Positions 43,216 to 51,975 of a stretch of 64,000 nucleotides of DNA are shown piece by piece. The position numbers and the translations under genes were made by a program. The DNA is from Palsa-870 sp039935415 (GTDB taxonomy: Bacteria; Chloroflexota; Dormibacteria; Dormibacterales; Dormibacteraceae). Under the pieces are notes generated by a model, which saw only the letters and a program-made list of their open reading frames with translations, was not told the origin of the DNA and made no database searches. Location of the stretch: NCBI GenBank assembly GCA_039935415.1, contig JBDTKH010000014.1, forward strand, positions 62,001 to 126,000, in the 5' to 3' direction. Each line of letters starts with the position of its first letter. Position 1 is the first letter of the stretch.

Positions 43216-44529
43216 ATGGCAGAAGAGGAAAAGTTCGACGCGGTCGTCGTCGGCGCCGGACCCGCCGGCTCGGCGGCCGCGATCACGATGGCGAAGGCCG
43301 GCCTGCAGGTCGCGCTACTCGAGCGTGGCACCAAGCCCGGCTCGAAGAACGTGATGGGCGGCATCCTCTACAACCACTACCTCGAAGAGATCGTAGGCGA
43401 CCGCTGGAAGGAAGCGCCGCTCGAGCGGCCGATCATCGAGGAGCGCCGCTGGCTGATGACTCCCGATGCCGCGATCGGGCTCGACTACAAGAACATCCGC
43501 AACCGGAGGCGGCCGCACTCCTACTCGGTGCTGCGGGCGCGCTTTGACGCGTGGTTCGCGGAGGAGGCCGAGAGGGCGGGAGCCGTCGTCGTGCCGGAGA
43601 CCGTGGTCGACCGCCTGATCGTCAGGAACAGCCGCGTGGTCGGAGTCGGCACCGGCCGTGGCGACGACCTCTACGCCGACGTGGTGATCGTCTGCGAGGG
43701 GATCGGGCTGGGTGCAGGATTGCTCGAGAACACGGTCATCGCCGGCAAGCCGCTGCGGCGGAAGCTTCGCCCGAACGAGGTCGCGATGGCGGTCAAGGAG
43801 ATCATGCAGCTCGACCCCGGACTGATCGAGGAGCGGTTCAACTGCGATCCCGGCGAAGGCTGCACGATCGAGTGCTTCGGCGACTCGACGTTGGGGATGT
43901 CCGGGTTCATGTTCATCTACACGAACAAGGACACGCTGTCGGTGGGTGGTGGCGCGCTGCTGAGCGAGTTCAACTCGACGCTGCGAAGCCCCAACGACCT
44001 GATGGAGCATTTCAAAAACCACCCCGCGGTCAAGCCCCTCCTGCGGGGCGCCGAGACGGTCGAGTACCTCGCGCACCTGATCCCCGAGGGCGGCTATCGG
44101 GGAATCCCGAAGGTTTACGGTCCGGGCTACCTCGTGTGCGGGGACGCGGCGATGCTGTCGAACCCGGTCCACCGCGAGGGCTCTAACCTGGCCATGGAGT
44201 CCGGCCGCCTCGCGGGCATGACCGTGATCCACGCGAAGGAGATTGACGACTTCTCAGAGCGCCGCCTGGCCGAGTACAAGGGCCTGCTCGACCATTCGTG
44301 GGTCATGGCCGACATGAAAAAGTACGACGGCGCGGTGCCGCTCCTCGAGCACAACCCCCAGATGCTGACGAAGTATCCCCGCGTGCTCGACCAGGCGCTC
44401 GACGAGTTCTTTCGGGTCGACGGCCAATCGAAGTGGCAGAAGCAGTCGAAGATCCTGAAGATGTTCCGCAAAGAAGGCCTTTTGAGGATGGGCTGGGACA
44501 CTTTCAAGGCCGCCTGGACGATGAAATAA
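43216..44529 (+). CDS. fixC: FixC-like flavoprotein-quinone oxidoreductase
   Basis: An FAD enzyme of about 437 residues of the FixC/ETF-quinone oxidoreductase family. It has the FAD motif VVVGAGPAGSAAAI, the segment GSKNVMGGILYNHYLEE characteristic of FixC, and YLVCGDAAMLSNPVHREG. It lacks the C-terminal ferredoxin domain of full ETF-QO; FixC normally pairs with FixX ferredoxin and FixAB, and none is adjacent. It should pass electrons from an ETF-type donor to quinone. ATG 43216 is used; TTG 43207 is in frame and abuts the coaE start. Confidence 0.9.
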   Translation: MAEEEKFDAVVVGAGPAGSAAAITMAKAGLQVALLERGTKPGSKNVMGGILYNHYLEEIVGDRWKEAPLERPIIEERRWLMTPDAAIGLDYKNIRNRRRPHSYSVLRARFDAWFAEEAERAGAVVVPETVVDRLIVRNSRVVGVGTGRGDDLYADVVIVCEGIGLGAGLLENTVIAGKPLRRKLRPNEVAMAVKEIMQLDPGLIEERFNCDPGEGCTIECFGDSTLGMSGFMFIYTNKDTLSVGGGALLSEFNSTLRSPNDLMEHFKNHPAVKPLLRGAETVEYLAHLIPEGGYRGIPKVYGPGYLVCGDAAMLSNPVHREGSNLAMESGRLAGMTVIHAKEIDDFSERRLAEYKGLLDHSWVMADMKKYDGAVPLLEHNPQMLTKYPRVLDQALDEFFRVDGQSKWQKQSKILKMFRKEGLLRMGWDTFKAAWTMK

Positions 44530-44555
44530 CCAGGAAGCGAACCGGAACGCCGTGG

Positions 44556-44966
44556 ATGCCTGCGCCCGACTACGCGAAACAGCTCACCGGCCTGAGCCTC
44601 AACCTCCTGGTCCGCGACGTCCCCTCGAGTCTTCCCTTTTACACGGAGGTCCTGGGGCTCAGCGCCCTGTACAGCGACGTCGACTTCGCGGCGCTCGAAG
44701 GTGGGCCGGGCGTGCGGATCATGCTGCACGCCGACCACACGCTCGACCACTCGCCTGTCGAGACGGCGCGCTTGGGCGCCCCCGGCAGGCGCGGCACGGG
44801 CGCCGAGATCCGGATCCTCGGCATCGATCCCGACCAGGTCGAGGCCCGCGCCCGCGAGCGAGGCTTCACTGTGAACGTCGCCACCCAGACGTTTCCTCAC
44901 GGGTGGAGGGAAGTCCGCCTGGAAGACGGAAACGGCTACATGTTCGCGGTGGGAGTTCTGCCCTGA
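44556..44966 (+). CDS. Glyoxalase/VOC superfamily protein
   Basis: A 136-residue vicinal-oxygen-chelate fold protein. N-terminal LSLNLLVRDVPSSLPFYTEVLGL and C-terminal WREVRLEDGNGYMFAVG are the paired beta-alpha-beta modules; the last strand lacks a strong metal Glu. The substrate is unknown. It follows fixC by 26 bases. Confidence 0.82.
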   Translation: MPAPDYAKQLTGLSLNLLVRDVPSSLPFYTEVLGLSALYSDVDFAALEGGPGVRIMLHADHTLDHSPVETARLGAPGRRGTGAEIRILGIDPDQVEARARERGFTVNVATQTFPHGWREVRLEDGNGYMFAVGVLP

Positions 44967-44973
44967 GCCGCCA

Positions 44974-46482
44974 CTACGCCGCCGACACGTTGACGTTGAT
45001 CACGTGATACCCGCTCGAACCGCCCGGGTAGCTGGCCGCGTCGGTTGGAGGCTGCAGGCTCCCCGTGCCGTCGGTGGCCCGGACCACCAAGCGGTAAGCA
45101 CCCTCCTTCGGTGGCGTCCAATCCACCTTCCACAGCACCCATGTCAATTTCGACAGAGGGGTTCCGAAGGGCGCCGTGTTCCAGGTGGAACCGCCGTCGG
45201 TGCTGTACTCGACCTTGCTGACGCCGCGCGTGCCCGCGAACGCGACGCCCGCAAGCGAAGTGGTTCCAAGCTTGATGATGTCACCGTCGCTCGGCGCGTC
45301 GAATCTTGAGGTCGTCTTGACCACGGCGTTGTGATCCCAACCCTGCTGCTCCCAGAAGCCGCCGCTCTCCGCGGTGACGAGCTGGATGCTGTCGAGCCAC
45401 TTCGGTCCTTTCATCCCGTAGTGGCCGGGGATGAGGATCCGCGCCGGAAAGCCGTGGCTCGTGGGCAGCGGCGCGCCGTCGAGGTCGTAGGCAACCAGTA
45501 TCTCGGGTGATGCGTTGACCTGGCTCACCGGCAGGCTCTCGGTGTAACCGTCCCGAGCCTTGAACGCCACCCACGTGCCCTCTGGTTTCGGACCTGCCAT
45601 GGCGACGAGGTCCGAGAGGCGCACCCCGGTGAAGCTTCCGGTGCTGATCAGCTGCCCCCCGACGTTGTTGCTGATGCATTCCAAGGTCACGTACTCACTC
45701 ACGCCCGGAAGCGCGCGCAGGTCGGTCAGCGATATCTTCATCGGCCGGTCGACCAGCCCACCAATGGAAAGGCTCCAGCTCTGCGCGTCGACCGACGGGT
45801 CGACGAAGTTCTTCGAGACTACGTAGAAGTTGTCGACCGGCGTGATCTCCGGCGAAACGCCTCGCAGGCCGGCTTCGGCCGCGTTGAAGATCGCCTGGTA
45901 CCAGTCGGGGAGGAGGCGGAAGGCGAGCACGCCGAGGCTGACCGCGCCGATCGTGATCGGCAGCGTGCCGAGCAGGCGGCGGCGCCCGGCGTCCACGCCG
46001 GCGGTCCCTGCTCCATCGCCGCCGAGCTGCAGGACGACACCGTAGACGGCAAACAGCGCGGCCCACTCGATCGGGGTGGCCGGCCCGTCGTTGAGGCCCA
46101 GGAAGCCAACTCCGGACACGGGCAGGAGGATGACGACGACCACCAACCAACCGATCCCCGCAAACGCCAGCGCCAGGTACTGCCAGCGCCAGCGCAGGGC
46201 CGCGACCGCCCACGCCGCGCCGAGCACGCCCAGCGCGACCACCATCGCTACGATCAGACCGAATTCCTCGACCACCTTCCCGGCGTGCTGCAGAGTGTCG
46301 ATCAGGAAGCCAAAGACGAACCCTGGCATCAGGGAGAGGAGCGGCTGGTTCAGAAGCTGGGGAAGCGGGCGCAGGCCGAGCAGCAGGTTGGCGACGTACA
46401 TCAGGGCGACAAGGGCAACGCCCGCGATGACGCCCCATCCTAACCCACGCCATGCCACTGGCCGCCAGTTCTGTGGTTTCAT
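44974..46482 (-). CDS. Membrane-anchored sulfite-oxidase-family molybdopterin oxidoreductase
   Basis: A 502-residue protein. The first 205 residues hold five or six membrane helices. The rest is a sulfite-oxidase-type molybdopterin domain: the Mo-ligand Cys in VTLECISNNVGG, the cofactor region HGFPARILIPGHYGMKGPKW, and a C-terminal immunoglobulin-like dimerisation domain (KVEYSTDGGSTWN; WTPPKEGAYRLVVRATDG). The catalytic part should face outside. Covalent fusion to helices replaces the separate YedZ/MsrQ-type membrane subunit; no heme ligands were identified. The substrate may be sulfite, a sulfoxide or another oxyanion. Confidence 0.9.
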   Translation of the reverse strand: MKPQNWRPVAWRGLGWGVIAGVALVALMYVANLLLGLRPLPQLLNQPLLSLMPGFVFGFLIDTLQHAGKVVEEFGLIVAMVVALGVLGAAWAVAALRWRWQYLALAFAGIGWLVVVVILLPVSGVGFLGLNDGPATPIEWAALFAVYGVVLQLGGDGAGTAGVDAGRRRLLGTLPITIGAVSLGVLAFRLLPDWYQAIFNAAEAGLRGVSPEITPVDNFYVVSKNFVDPSVDAQSWSLSIGGLVDRPMKISLTDLRALPGVSEYVTLECISNNVGGQLISTGSFTGVRLSDLVAMAGPKPEGTWVAFKARDGYTESLPVSQVNASPEILVAYDLDGAPLPTSHGFPARILIPGHYGMKGPKWLDSIQLVTAESGGFWEQQGWDHNAVVKTTSRFDAPSDGDIIKLGTTSLAGVAFAGTRGVSKVEYSTDGGSTWNTAPFGTPLSKLTWVLWKVDWTPPKEGAYRLVVRATDGTGSLQPPTDAASYPGGSSGYHVINVNVSAA

Positions 46483-46565
46483 CCCGACTGCTTTACCACG
46501 CCACGGTACAGAGCTGCGCCAAGTACATCGTCACCGTAACCCCGCTACCGGCTGATAGCATCCAA

Positions 46566-49500
46566 ATGACCGTCATGCCGGGCCCCATCGGCGCCGAAGA
46601 CCTTTATCGCTTTCGCTGGATCGATCACGTCCGGTTGAGCCGCGATGGCGAACGCATCGCGTACCAGCTGGGCTGGGCCGACGCCGGGTCGCGACAGAAC
46701 CGCAGCCGGATCGTGGTCCGCAGGTTGCTCGACCCCGAGCCGGTGGACCCGACGGGCGCCGCGCGCCGCGACCACTCTCCCGAATGGTCGCCTGACGGCC
46801 GCCGCATCGCCTTCATCAGCAAGGTCGGACCCACCGACCAGCTGTTCGTTCAGGAGGTCGCGGGGGGCGACGAGGTTCGCCAGCTGAGCTCCGTGCTGGA
46901 CGGCGTATCGACCCCTTCGTGGTCCCCGGACGGAACGAAGATCGCGTTCATCGGGACCATGGTCGCGGATCCCGACGCGGTGGTGGACGACCCGCGCCCG
47001 CCGGAGGGACGGGAGCAGGTTCGCCGCGCGCCGGTCGCGCGCATCGCGCGCAGGCTCGACTACAAGCACGACGGCCAGGGTTTTGTCGACGGCCGCTACC
47101 ACCACCTGTTTGTGGTGCCGGCCGCAGGCGGAACCGTTACGCAGCTGACCACCGGAGCGTGGGATGTGACCGGGTTCGATTGGGCTCCGGATGGCTTGAG
47201 GCTGGTGGTCTCGGGAAATGCCGAGCCTGGAGCCGACCTTCAGCGCGAGCTCAACCTCTATGTGATCGACCTCGCGGGCAATCGACACCGCTTTGGCGGC
47301 GGCCTCAACCTCGGCACACCGGCGTGGTCGCCGCGGGGCGACCTGATCGCGTTCATAGCGCCCAATGGGCTCGACGCCGGTTTGCTCGAACGCCTGTGGG
47401 TCGTGCCGCTGACCGGAGAGGGCCCGCGCTGCCTGACCGCCAACTTCGACCAGGCGGTCAACGACAGCGTGATCACGGACATGCGCGTCGGGCACGGCAC
47501 GCGGATGTGCTGGTCGGCGGAAGGAGATCGGGTCTACTTCGTGACGAGCGGGCCCGGCGTGACGGGCGTGTTCTCAAGCGATCTCGAAGGCAACGTCAGG
47601 CAAGAGATCGGAGGCCAACGGCGCGTCTTCGACTTCGACGTGGCGTCAGGAGTGGTCGCCTTCGCCGCCTCGGACCCGAGCACGCCCGGCGAGCTTCACA
47701 TCCTCACGCAGGGAGCGGAGGCCCGCCTCACCGACCTCAACCCGTGGCTTCGCGACCGGTACGTCGCCCAGCCTGAGCGGCACCAGTTCACGGCCCCCGA
47801 TGGCTGGATGATCGAGGGCTGGCTGCTGAAGCCGGACGGCCTGGATCAAAGCAAACAACACCCCCTTGTGCTGGAGGTCCATGGCGGACCGCACGGCCAG
47901 TATGGCTGGGCGTTCTTTCACGAGCTGCAGGTGCTGGCCGGCATGGGCTATGTGGTCCTCCACCTCAACCCGCGGGGATCCGACGGCTACGGCGAGCGGT
48001 TCAGGCGCGAGGTCGTGCGCGATTGGGGTGGCAAGGACTACCTCGACCTGATGAGCGCGCTCGACCAGGTCATCGAGCGCACCGGCTACATCGACACCAA
48101 CCGCATGGGCATCGGAGGCGGGTCGTATGGCGGTTACATGACCAACTGGGTGATCGGGCAGACCAACCGCTTTTCGGCTGCGGTCTCGATGCGCTCGATC
48201 TCCAACCTGGTCAGCGAATACTCGCAGCACGACATCGTCCTCTGGGGCACGCTCGAGCTGGGACCACCGCCATGGCCGGACCTCGACGAGCTGTGGAGAC
48301 GCTCGCCCATCCGCTACGTGAAGAACATCCAGACTCCGCTGCTCCTCACCTGCGGCGAGATGGACCTGCGCTGCGCGATCTCGCAATCCGAGGAGCTGTT
48401 CGGCGCGATGCGCCTGCTTGGCAAGACCGTCGAGCTCGTCCGGTTCCCGGAGGAGTCGCATGACATCTCCCGCAACGGCCGGCCGGATCGCCGGGTCGAG
48501 CGTCTTCAACGTATCACCGGCTGGTTCGAGCGATTCCTCGGGACGGCCGCCACCGACCGCGCCGTCGTCGAGGAAGCGACGCAGTTGCTGCCCGTGCTCG
48601 AGACGCGCGAGCTGGCAGCCCAGCCGGTTGGTGCCGCGGCAGCCGTCGCCGAGCAGGAGGAGGTTGCGGAGCCCGCACCCGACGAGCTGCACCACGAAGC
48701 CTTCGAGGGTGCGGCTGAACCGGCGGTGACGGCGACGCTCGTGCTGGAGACGCTCGCCCTGGCGGCGCCAGTGGTCGAAGCTCCTGAGCCGGAGGTCGCC
48801 GAGCCCGAGGCGCTGCCCGACCTGCCCGAGCCGGAGCCCGTGGTGGCAGCCGCGGAGCCGGAGCCGGAGCCGGAACCCGAGCCTGCCGCGTCAACCGAAC
48901 CCGAGCCGGAGCCTGTGGTGGCGGTCGCTGAACCAGGGCCTGAGCCTGAGCCGGAACCTGAGCCTTCCGCGTCAGCCGAACCCGAACCCGAGCCGGAGCC
49001 CGTCGTGCCGGCCGCGCAAGCAGCGCCGGAGCCTGAGCCGGCGGTCGCGGAAGCCGAGGTCGCGCCCCAGCCCGTCGTCGAATCGGAAAAGGAGTCGCGG
49101 CCGGAACCGGAGCCGGTCGTCGCCGCCGAGGAGCCTGCACCAGAACCTGAACCCGAGCCGATCCTCGCCGCCGAGGCCCCGGTCGAGCCAGAGCCGGGGC
49201 CGCCCACCGCCGCGGAATCGCCCGAACCGGAACCGGAGGCTGTCGTGATGGCCGCCGAGACCGAAGCCGAGCCTGAGCCGGAGCCCCAGGTGCAACCGCA
49301 GCCCGTGATGGCAGCCGAGCCGGAGTCGGCGGCACCGGCGGTTGCCGAAGCCACTGCGGAGCCGGCCGAGCCCGACGCCGTCAGGGCGACGATGATCCGG
49401 TGGCCTGGCAGCACGGCTCCACCGGGCAACGGATCGCCGCAAGAAGGTTTCGAGGAGGCGACCTCGATCATCCCGGCCTGGCAGCACACCGATCCGCCGT

Positions 49501-49859
49501 CGGACTCCACGCGCACCGTCTCGCTGCAGGCGCTGCCGACCGAGGCGGTCGCCGCCGGCACTGGCTACGCCGCGCTCCTGACTTTCGAATCAGGTCCGTT
49601 CGCGGGCCGGATCGTGGCCCTGCCGAGCCAGATGGTGACCATCGGCCGCGCGCCCGACAACGACCTGGTGGTCGGCGACCCCGCGACCTCCGGCCGTCAC
49701 GGCCGGATCGAGCTGCGCCAGGGTTTGTTCTGGATCAGCGACCTGGGCAGCACCAATGGCACCCTGGTCAACGGCGAACCTGTGATCGAGAAGCAGCTCT
49801 CGGACGGCGACATGATCGCCATCGGCCAGAACATGATCCGCTTCACGCTCGAGTCCTGA
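46566..49859 (+). CDS. S9 prolyl oligopeptidase-family peptidase fused to Pro-Glu linker and FHA domain
   Basis: A 1097-residue protein in three parts. Residues 1-660 are an S9 (DPP4/acylaminoacyl-peptidase) peptidase: a WD-like beta-propeller (SPEWSPDGRRIAFIS; PSWSPDGTKIAFIG) and a catalytic domain with Ser520 (GGGSYGGYM), Asp in CGEMDLRC and His in EESHDIS. Residues of about 670-985 are low-complexity Pro/Glu/Ala repeats of EPEPEP type. The last 90 residues are an FHA domain (IGRAPDNDLVVGD; SGRH; DLGSTNGTLVNG), which binds phosphothreonine. No signal peptide is seen, so it is probably cytosolic and targeted to a Thr-phosphorylated partner. ATG 46566 is chosen; the frame is open upstream to 46452. 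Confidence 0.9.
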   Translation: MTVMPGPIGAEDLYRFRWIDHVRLSRDGERIAYQLGWADAGSRQNRSRIVVRRLLDPEPVDPTGAARRDHSPEWSPDGRRIAFISKVGPTDQLFVQEVAGGDEVRQLSSVLDGVSTPSWSPDGTKIAFIGTMVADPDAVVDDPRPPEGREQVRRAPVARIARRLDYKHDGQGFVDGRYHHLFVVPAAGGTVTQLTTGAWDVTGFDWAPDGLRLVVSGNAEPGADLQRELNLYVIDLAGNRHRFGGGLNLGTPAWSPRGDLIAFIAPNGLDAGLLERLWVVPLTGEGPRCLTANFDQAVNDSVITDMRVGHGTRMCWSAEGDRVYFVTSGPGVTGVFSSDLEGNVRQEIGGQRRVFDFDVASGVVAFAASDPSTPGELHILTQGAEARLTDLNPWLRDRYVAQPERHQFTAPDGWMIEGWLLKPDGLDQSKQHPLVLEVHGGPHGQYGWAFFHELQVLAGMGYVVLHLNPRGSDGYGERFRREVVRDWGGKDYLDLMSALDQVIERTGYIDTNRMGIGGGSYGGYMTNWVIGQTNRFSAAVSMRSISNLVSEYSQHDIVLWGTLELGPPPWPDLDELWRRSPIRYVKNIQTPLLLTCGEMDLRCAISQSEELFGAMRLLGKTVELVRFPEESHDISRNGRPDRRVERLQRITGWFERFLGTAATDRAVVEEATQLLPVLETRELAAQPVGAAAAVAEQEEVAEPAPDELHHEAFEGAAEPAVTATLVLETLALAAPVVEAPEPEVAEPEALPDLPEPEPVVAAAEPEPEPEPEPAASTEPEPEPVVAVAEPGPEPEPEPEPSASAEPEPEPEPVVPAAQAAPEPEPAVAEAEVAPQPVVESEKESRPEPEPVVAAEEPAPEPEPEPILAAEAPVEPEPGPPTAAESPEPEPEAVVMAAETEAEPEPEPQVQPQPVMAAEPESAAPAVAEATAEPAEPDAVRATMIRWPGSTAPPGNGSPQEGFEEATSIIPAWQHTDPPSDSTRTVSLQALPTEAVAAGTGYAALLTFESGPFAGRIVALPSQMVTIGRAPDNDLVVGDPATSGRHGRIELRQGLFWISDLGSTNGTLVNGEPVIEKQLSDGDMIAIGQNMIRFTLES

Positions 49860-51251
49860 TCAGGCCTCCGCCAGCGCCGTGCACTCGGCGGCGGCCTCCC
49901 GCAGCATGGTGGTGAACTCCTCGACGTCGGGGACGATGCCGGGATCTGCAGTCAGCCCGAAATACGAGTCGCCGTTGTAGGAGACGATCGCGACCCCAAC
50001 GCCCATCGACGGGTAAAGCGGCGCGAACGGCCATACCTCCAGGAGCTCGGCGCCACCCGAGTAGAGCGGGAACTGAGGGCCGGGGATGTTGGTGACGTTG
50101 ATGTTCGCGCCCGCCTGCGGGTTGGACATGAGCCTCCCAGCGAGGACCAGCAGCGTGGCGGGGGCCCAGTCCGCAAGGCCGGCGAGCTTGTCGGCGGCAA
50201 CCGCCTGCCGCGTGCGCTTCAGGTCTCCGGTCGTGACGTTGATGCGACGCAGTCGCTCCTGGATGGTCAGCTCGCCGGTCGGCAGCTCCAGCACCATGCC
50301 GCTGATCTGGTTTCCCAGCCGGCCGCGTAAATCGCCGCGAACGCTCACCGGGCAGAAGACGCGTACCTTCTCGGGCACGTTCTCACCTCGTGCTTTGAAC
50401 CAGCGGTGCAGCCCTTCGGCGACGACGGCGAGCACCGCGTCGTTGACAGTGCAGCCGTAGCGCTCCTTCAGCGACTTGAAGGCCGAGAGCGGGACCTTCA
50501 GCCCGCGGCCGGTGCGCTGGGGCCCGATCTTGCGGTTGAAGAAGAGGTCAGGCCGCGGCGTGAACATGGTCCCGCTGAGCTTCAGCAACCCCGTCCATGG
50601 CAGGCGTCGCGTGCTCCAGAAGGCCGGCAGCTTTGTCCGCTCGGACTTGTGCGTCGTACGAATGTTCCATAGCAGGGGCCTGATGAGCTGCCAGCTCGAG
50701 GGCGCGCGCCGAGGCTGCCATCCGTCCGGCGGCGGCTCTGGTGTGTAACCCTCCGGGTTCGGGTCGAGGAGCAGCGACAGGATGTCGACCGACGACACCC
50801 CGTCAACCATCGCGTGGTGAGCCCGGTTCACGATCACCACCCTTCCGCCGTGCAGCCCGGTGACGATTGTCATCTCCCACAGCGGGCGGCGCATGTCGAG
50901 GGGACGGGCGAGGATCCTCATCACCAGGCGCCGGAGCGACGCACCGTCGCCGGGCGTGGGGAGGACCTCGCGGCGGATGTGCGCGCCGATGTCGAAGTGC
51001 GGGTCGTCGATCCACACCGGGTGTGCGATGTTCCAGGGCGCTCGCAGGACGCGCTGGCGGTAGCGCGGCACGAGGTGGATCCGCTCCCTGACCGTCTCCT
51101 CGACACCGAGCGCTCCCCGCCGGCCGGGGAGCCTGGACTCGCCTTCGAACACGTAGACCGTGCCGATGTCGAGCGGCGTCTCGGGCCGCTCGGCGTAAAG
51201 GAACCATGCGTCACGAGCGGAAAGCGGCTCGAAGAACGGCTTGACCGCCAC
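49860..51251 (-). CDS. Wax ester synthase / diacylglycerol acyltransferase
   Basis: A 463-residue WS/DGAT enzyme that esterifies fatty alcohols or diacylglycerol with acyl-CoA. The active-site motif HHAMVDG is at residues 145-151. Other family segments are PLDMRRPLWEMTIV, NDAVLAVVAEGL, ICPVSVR-like FCPVSVRG and the late NVTNIPGPQFPLYSGGA. The start is a GTG at 51251. It indicates storage-lipid formation. A near-copy of its first 11 codons lies 180 bases upstream. Confidence 0.93.
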   Translation of the reverse strand: MAVKPFFEPLSARDAWFLYAERPETPLDIGTVYVFEGESRLPGRRGALGVEETVRERIHLVPRYRQRVLRAPWNIAHPVWIDDPHFDIGAHIRREVLPTPGDGASLRRLVMRILARPLDMRRPLWEMTIVTGLHGGRVVIVNRAHHAMVDGVSSVDILSLLLDPNPEGYTPEPPPDGWQPRRAPSSWQLIRPLLWNIRTTHKSERTKLPAFWSTRRLPWTGLLKLSGTMFTPRPDLFFNRKIGPQRTGRGLKVPLSAFKSLKERYGCTVNDAVLAVVAEGLHRWFKARGENVPEKVRVFCPVSVRGDLRGRLGNQISGMVLELPTGELTIQERLRRINVTTGDLKRTRQAVAADKLAGLADWAPATLLVLAGRLMSNPQAGANINVTNIPGPQFPLYSGGAELLEVWPFAPLYPSMGVGVAIVSYNGDSYFGLTADPGIVPDVEEFTTMLREAAAECTALAEA

Positions 51252-51270
51252 CTATGCGCCTGGTTGCCCA

Positions 51271-51381
51271 GCGTGGCCGGGTCGGCCCGGCTTCGCCCGG
51301 CCGTGACTTTGTTCACCACGTCTGCCAATCGCCGCGAGGAGCAAGGGGTTTCCGCAGGGGGATCCTGATCCCCCTGCGCTC
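51271..51381 (+). repeat. Two-hairpin intergenic repeat, copy E (diverged)
   Basis: Same layout as copies A-D but with different stem bases. Hairpin 1 is GGCCGGG...CCCGGCC with an extra internal palindrome. A linker with CACGTCTGCCAATC and AAGGGGTTTCCGC follows. Hairpin 2 is GCAGGGGGATC, loop CT, GATCCCCCTGC, ending GCT. Pairing is perfect although the sequence differs from copies B and D, which points to selection for structure. Its right end runs straight into the WS/DGAT fragment. Confidence 0.65.
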
Positions 51382-51443
51382 AACCATGCGTCGCGGGCGG
51401 ACAGCGCCTCGAAATGAGGCCGCGGGTCCTTGCCTCCACCCAT
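51382..51443 (-). pseudogene. N-terminal fragment of a second WS/DGAT gene
   Basis: On the minus strand, an ATG at 51443 opens a frame reading GGGKDPRPHFEALSARDAW, which aligns with the start of the intact enzyme (KPFFEPLSARDAWF). DNA at 51382-51413 matches 51202-51233 at 28 of 32 bases. The fragment ends exactly where repeat copy E begins, so it is the remnant of a paralogue or a duplication broken by that element. Confidence 0.65.
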
Positions 51444-51552
51444 ACGGCGCCATCGTAAGTTGGCCGGCAGCCCTTTGGCCCATAGCGACCCCTGCCTGGC
51501 GGGGTAGGTAGTCTTTCCCCGACGGCTTTTTCTGATGACCAGGAGGACAACC

Positions 51553-51975
51553 ATGGCGGTCAAGGCTTTCTCGAGTGATTGGGCGAAGCTGTTCAAGGAC
51601 GAGGTGAACAAGTCGAGCGTCTACAAGTCCGCCGCCAAAGGCTGGAAGTGGACCGTCGGGCTCGTCGTGGAGGCTGAGCCGGACAAGCACTTCCCGGAGG
51701 CGCGCGGGGTCGTGATGGACCTGTACGACGGAGAGGCCCGCGACATCACGGTGGGACCCGCCGCCGACGCGCAGAAGTGCGATTTCGTCATCACCGCGCC
51801 TTACACGCGCTGGAAGGAAGTCGCGACCAAGCAGCTCGACGCGACCAAGGGCATGCTGCAGGGCAAGCTGAAGCTCAAGGGAGACCTGCCGACGATCGTG
51901 CGCTACACGAAGGCGTCGCAGGAGATGACCGAGTGCACGACCCGGGTCGACGTTGAATGGCCCGACGAGAAGTAA
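51553..51975 (+). CDS. SCP2 sterol-binding domain protein
   Basis: A 140-residue protein with an SCP2-like lipid-binding fold (VVMDLYDGEARDITVG; FVITAPYTRWKEV; LDATKGMLQGKLKLKGDLPTIVRYTKASQEM). It probably carries acyl-CoA or lipids for nearby enzymes. A strong AGGAGG at 51541-51546 sets the ATG at 51553. It overlaps the next gene by 19 bases and begins the lipid and propionyl-CoA operon. Confidence 0.85.
   Translation: MAVKAFSSDWAKLFKDEVNKSSVYKSAAKGWKWTVGLVVEAEPDKHFPEARGVVMDLYDGEARDITVGPAADAQKCDFVITAPYTRWKEVATKQLDATKGMLQGKLKLKGDLPTIVRYTKASQEMTECTTRVDVEWPDEK

Noticed and set aside
48506..49561. Minus-strand 351-codon frame rich in Gly and Ser
   Set aside because: It is the antisense shadow of the Pro/Glu-repeat linker of the S9-FHA protein; GAG/CCG codons read backwards give Ser/Gly repeats.
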